NCBI GenBank assembly: GCA_043802345.1
Contig: JAZDLC010000255.1
Location: forward strand, 1-17,270
Source: JAZDLC01 sp043802345
GTDB taxonomy: Bacteria; Planctomycetota; B15-G4; JADJEK01
DNA: 17,270 nt
Direction: 5' to 3'
Each line of letters opens with the position of its first letter. Positions within the stretch are counted from its first letter, which is position 1. Of this stretch, positions 14,239-17,270 are shown in pieces. The translations under genes were made by a program, and so were the position numbers. The notes beneath the pieces were generated by a model, which searched no databases, had not been told where the DNA came from, and was given only the letters and a program-made list of their open reading frames with translations.

Positions 14239-15446
14239 TGGCCGGCGGCGAGCCGCTCCGGTTCCTGTATCTGCACCCGGTGGTGATTCCGGATCCCGAG
14301 GCGAACGTGGTCCAGGCCGCCGAGACCTGCAGGGCCCTGGCGGAGCAGGGGCACGAGGTGTTCCTGATCGTGCAAAAACTGCGGGGAGATTCGCGCGAGG
14401 CCTGCCTCGAGGCGCTGGGACTGGAACCGCATTCCCGGCTGCATCTGGTGGAGGAGCCGGCCATCCGGCTCAAGAACAGCAGTGGCCTGGCGTCTCTCTG
14501 GGTGCGGTTTGGCCTGCTCTGGTTCTTGAAGGCGTTGGTGAAGAAGCGGCGCACGATCCTCTACTACCGCACGCTGAAGGATTCCAGGCTGGCGCGCTTC
14601 ATGCTGCTGGCCTCGAGGCTGCTCGGGGTGCCGGCCATCTACGAGGCGCACAAGCACTATCTGGAAAAGCGGCGGGGGCAGGATTTTCACCTCGGAGCGT
14701 TGCGTCGCATGGACCGTCTGGAGAGGCGGGCCGTGTGCGAGTCAAGCGGGGTCGTGGCTTCCCATCCGCTGCTCGAAGAATCCCTGAAGGAGCAGTACCA
14801 CACGCGGCGCCCGGTCATCACTATTCCGAACGGCGTTCGGTTGATGCGAGTGGCGAGCGTGCCGGGTGAATTCGACGCCATCTACGCCGGATCGCTCTTT
14901 CCCTGGAAGGGGGTGGACATCTGTCTCGAGGCGGCGGCCAGGATCGAGGGGTGCAGGCTGGCGGTGGTGGGAGGGAACCCGGAGGAACGGCTGCTCGAAC
15001 TGCGGGCCCGGGCCGGCGAGCTGGGTCTTTCCGGCCGCGTGACATTCTTCGGTCAACTGCCGCGAGTGAAGACCCTGGAACTGGTGGCCTCATCCGCCGC
15101 CTCGCTGATTCCCCTGGCGGTGGGACACGAAGAGGGAGACCAGCACACCTGCCCGCTCAAGATGCTCGAGGCGATGAGCCTGGGCGTGCCGGTGGTGGCG
15201 GCGGACACGCCGGCCCTGAGGTGCTTCGTGGAGGATGGGAAGACAGCGCTGCTGTATGAACCGGGGAGCAGCGAGAGTTTGGCGAATTGCCTGCAGAGAC
15301 TTCTGGAACAGCCCGAGCTGGCCGAACGGCTCCGGAGCGCCGGCCGGGAGGTGGCGGAGCGGTTCTCGTACCAGGCACGCGCCCGGAAGATCGAGGAGTT
15401 CGCGCGCTCGTTGCTGGGTCATCGAAGCCCAGGCGACAGGCAGTGA
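14238..15446 (+). CDS. Glycosyltransferase family 4 (GT-B fold)
   Basis: 402 aa from an ATG that overlaps the previous stop by 1 nt (TGATG). The N-terminal half binds the acceptor (about 8-190) and includes the YYRTLKDSRLARFMLLASRLLGVPAIYEAHKH segment (109-140). The second half starts with IPNGV (196-200) and the donor-site strand YAGSLFPWKGVD (216-227), followed by LAVVGGNPEE, VTFFGQLP and the CPLKMLEAMSLGVPVVAADTPALR block (305-328), which holds the conserved second Glu (E311) of the EX7E motif. The first Glu position is His303, a common GT4 variation. The enzyme is cytosolic and uses a nucleotide-sugar donor. The donor sugar is unknown. Sharing a coupled operon with the glycerophosphotransferase suggests work on the same polymer. 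Confidence 0.92.
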   Translation: MAGGEPLRFLYLHPVVIPDPEANVVQAAETCRALAEQGHEVFLIVQKLRGDSREACLEALGLEPHSRLHLVEEPAIRLKNSSGLASLWVRFGLLWFLKALVKKRRTILYYRTLKDSRLARFMLLASRLLGVPAIYEAHKHYLEKRRGQDFHLGALRRMDRLERRAVCESSGVVASHPLLEESLKEQYHTRRPVITIPNGVRLMRVASVPGEFDAIYAGSLFPWKGVDICLEAAARIEGCRLAVVGGNPEERLLELRARAGELGLSGRVTFFGQLPRVKTLELVASSAASLIPLAVGHEEGDQHTCPLKMLEAMSLGVPVVAADTPALRCFVEDGKTALLYEPGSSESLANCLQRLLEQPELAERLRSAGREVAERFSYQARARKIEEFARSLLGHRSPGDRQ

Positions 15447-15559
15447 TGCCTCGCGGCAGTTCCATGGTTTCACGTCAACCGCTTGCTTGCGGATCCCCGC
15501 CCTTGCCGGGCGAGGGCGCGCAAGGAGGGATCGGAATCAGCAGTCCCCCGGAGTCCAGC

Positions 15560-17270
15560 ATGGCACTCAAAATGATCGTGATCGTTCTCTTTCTCCCGTG
15601 CTTCCTGTCCAGCGCCTTCGGCGCGGATTCGGTCGACGTCGTGAACCAGCCTCCGACCGCGACGGTGAACGAGTTCTACATCGGCAACCGCGCGCCGCTT
15701 CTTCCCTTGCCGCTCATCCAGCTTCCGGTCGGAACGATCAAGCCGGAAGGGTGGCTGAGAAAGCAGCTCGAGCTGCAGCGGGACGGCTTCTCGGGGCACC
15801 TGGGCGAGATCAGCGGTTTCCTGGAGAAGGAGCAGAACGCCTGGCTCGACCCGAAGGGCGAGGGGACCCACGGCTGGGAGGAGCCTCCGTACTGGCTGAA
15901 GGGGTACCTGAACCTGGTCCACATCCTCGGCGACGAGGAGGGGATCGCCGAGAGCAGGGTCTGGATCGAGGCCGCGCTCGCGAGCCGTCAAAAGGACGGG
16001 TGGTTCGGCCCCGACAAGGGGAGAAAAGGCGCGGCGACGCGCCTCGAGGGACGCGAAGACCTGTGGCCGAACATGATCATGCTCTTCTGTCTGCAGGATC
16101 ACTACTCCGCCACCCTTGACCGGCGCGTGATCGACCTGATGAGCGGCTACTTCCAGTATCTCGAGACCGTTCCCGAGGACCGGTTCCTGGTCGGGTACTG
16201 GCCGAGGATGCGCGGGGGCGACCTGCTCTTCAGCGTCTACTGGCTCTACAACCAGACCGGTGAGGAGCACCTGCTGGAGCTGGCGAAGAAGGTGTACCGC
16301 AAGACCGCCGACTGGACCAGTGGCCTCATCGACTGGCACAACGTCAACATCAGCCAGGCCTTTGGCCAGCCAACCACCTACTACATGCAGTCGCGAGACC
16401 CGATTCATCTGGAAGCCTCCTACCGGAACTTCGACGCGATCCGGGAGCAGTACGGCCAGGTGCCCGGCGGGATGTTCGGCGGCGACGAGAACTGCAGGCG
16501 GGGACATACCGGGCCGCGCCAGGCGGTGGAGACGTGCGGCATGGTGGAGATGATGCTCTCGGCCGAACAGCTCGTCTCGATCACGGGTGATCCGCTCTGG
16601 GCCGACCGCTGCGAGGACGTGGCGTTCAACTCGCTGCCCGCGGCGCTGACGCCCGATCTCAAGGCGCTGCGGTACCTGACAGCGCCGAACATGGTGCTGT
16701 CGGACCGGCAGAGCAAGAGCCCGGAACTGCAGAACGGCGGGCCGATGCTGCACATGAACCCCCACGAGCACCGCTGCTGCCAGCACAACTGGGGTCACGG
16801 CTGGCCCTACTATGCGGAGCATCTCTTCTACGCCACGCCGGACCAGGGCGTGGCGGCGGTGCTCTATTCCGACTGCCGGCTGGAGGTCAGGGTCGGGGAC
16901 GGCACGCGGGTCAGCATCGACGAGAACACCCACTATCCGTTCGACGGGAGGGTCGAGCTGGTGGTGGAGACCCCGCGTCCGGTGGGGTTTCCCCTCTACC
17001 TGCGCATTCCCTCCTGGTGCGCTGATCCGCTGCTCGAGATCGATGGCAAGCCGGCGGCTGTCCGGGCGGATCCCGGCCAGTACATCCGCATCCAGCGCGA
17101 GTGGCGGGGGCGCCAGGTGGTTGTCCTGACCCTGCCGATGGAGATCTCCATTCGCGAGTGGACCGGGAATCACGGCAGCGTCTCGGTCGATCGGGGTCCC
17201 CTGACCTACTCGCTCAAGATCGGCGAGCAGTATGTGCGGGAGGGGGGCACCGACGAGTGGCCGGCGTGGG
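15560..17270 (+). CDS. Secreted GH127-type beta-L-arabinofuranosidase-like glycosidase, 3' end beyond the window
   Basis: 570 codons from ATG 15560 to the window edge, with GGAG 6 nt before the start. A signal peptide (residues 1-21, hydrophobic to SSAFG) exports it. The body is an (alpha/alpha)6-barrel type enzyme in DUF1680/GH127 style, with Trp-rich segments (EEPPYWLKGYLNL, DLWPNMIMLFCLQDHY). Glu324 and Cys326 in ETCGM, and Cys406-Cys407 in HRCCQHN, match the zinc-bound Glu/Cys set of GH127 (E338, C340, C417, C418 in HypBA1), where Cys is the nucleophile. Only the common CCPPN is CCQHN here. Family activity is release of beta-L-arabinofuranose, though substrates vary widely. It starts 113 nt after GT4; a separate promoter is possible. 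It could trim a surface glycan or degrade plant arabinoglycans. Confidence 0.85.
   Translation, partial: MALKMIVIVLFLPCFLSSAFGADSVDVVNQPPTATVNEFYIGNRAPLLPLPLIQLPVGTIKPEGWLRKQLELQRDGFSGHLGEISGFLEKEQNAWLDPKGEGTHGWEEPPYWLKGYLNLVHILGDEEGIAESRVWIEAALASRQKDGWFGPDKGRKGAATRLEGREDLWPNMIMLFCLQDHYSATLDRRVIDLMSGYFQYLETVPEDRFLVGYWPRMRGGDLLFSVYWLYNQTGEEHLLELAKKVYRKTADWTSGLIDWHNVNISQAFGQPTTYYMQSRDPIHLEASYRNFDAIREQYGQVPGGMFGGDENCRRGHTGPRQAVETCGMVEMMLSAEQLVSITGDPLWADRCEDVAFNSLPAALTPDLKALRYLTAPNMVLSDRQSKSPELQNGGPMLHMNPHEHRCCQHNWGHGWPYYAEHLFYATPDQGVAAVLYSDCRLEVRVGDGTRVSIDENTHYPFDGRVELVVETPRPVGFPLYLRIPSWCADPLLEIDGKPAAVRADPGQYIRIQREWRGRQVVVLTLPMEISIREWTGNHGSVSVDRGPLTYSLKIGEQYVREGGTDEWPAW

Noticed and set aside
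15470..17173. 567-codon minus-strand frame
   Set aside because: Antisense to the GH127-type gene, whose signal peptide and catalytic Glu/Cys residues are clear.

Overview
The window is GC-rich bacterial DNA with dense, mostly ordinary chromosomal genes and no recognisable mobile element or CRISPR array. High G+C at third codon positions, several GTG/TTG starts, a lipoprotein signal, a PATAN/DUF4388 gene and sigma-54-type regulation suggest a diderm bacterium of a Myxococcota-, Gemmatimonadota- or Eisenbacteria-like lineage. No gene here fixes the phylum, so this stays a guess.

Left part (1-5.2 kb): on the minus strand are a 5'-complete DUF4388 gene that runs off the left edge and a PqqB-like metallo-beta-lactamase-fold lipoprotein that has lost its metal motif. 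Diverging from them on the plus strand is an NtrC-type sigma-54 response regulator. It is translationally coupled (4-nt GTGA overlap) to ftsH, the membrane AAA+ metalloprotease, which is followed by a hairpin terminator.

Middle part (5.2-9.7 kb): a small unknown protein gene converges with a dimethylarginine dimethylaminohydrolase (DDAH) family gene. The DDAH gene lies downstream of a multi-membrane GT-C-like glycosyltransferase on the same (minus) strand. A tRNA-Thr(GGT) with its own sigma-70-like promoter and encoded CCA is read the other way. Behind the tRNA is a hairpin and then a phased AATCGA hexanucleotide array that forms a long imperfect inverted repeat. This sits between the tRNA and a convergent membrane-anchored SAM methyltransferase gene.

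Right part (9.7-17.3 kb): a plus-strand run encodes a secreted beta-propeller-like protein and a six-helix membrane protein that looks like a catalytically dead histidine kinase. A CDP-glycerol glycerophosphotransferase-like enzyme follows, then a GT4 glycosyltransferase, and last a secreted GH127-type glycosidase cut by the right edge. Pseudokinase, glycerophosphotransferase and GT4 overlap by 4 nt and 1 nt, so they are almost certainly one translationally coupled unit. With the methyltransferase and GT-C protein nearby, the region looks like a cell-surface polysaccharide locus.

The most interesting points are the pseudokinase fused by overlap to a glycopolymer operon, the degenerate PqqB-like lipoprotein, the response regulator-FtsH coupling, and the hexamer inverted repeat. 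All functional calls are from motif recognition by eye; no database search was run.
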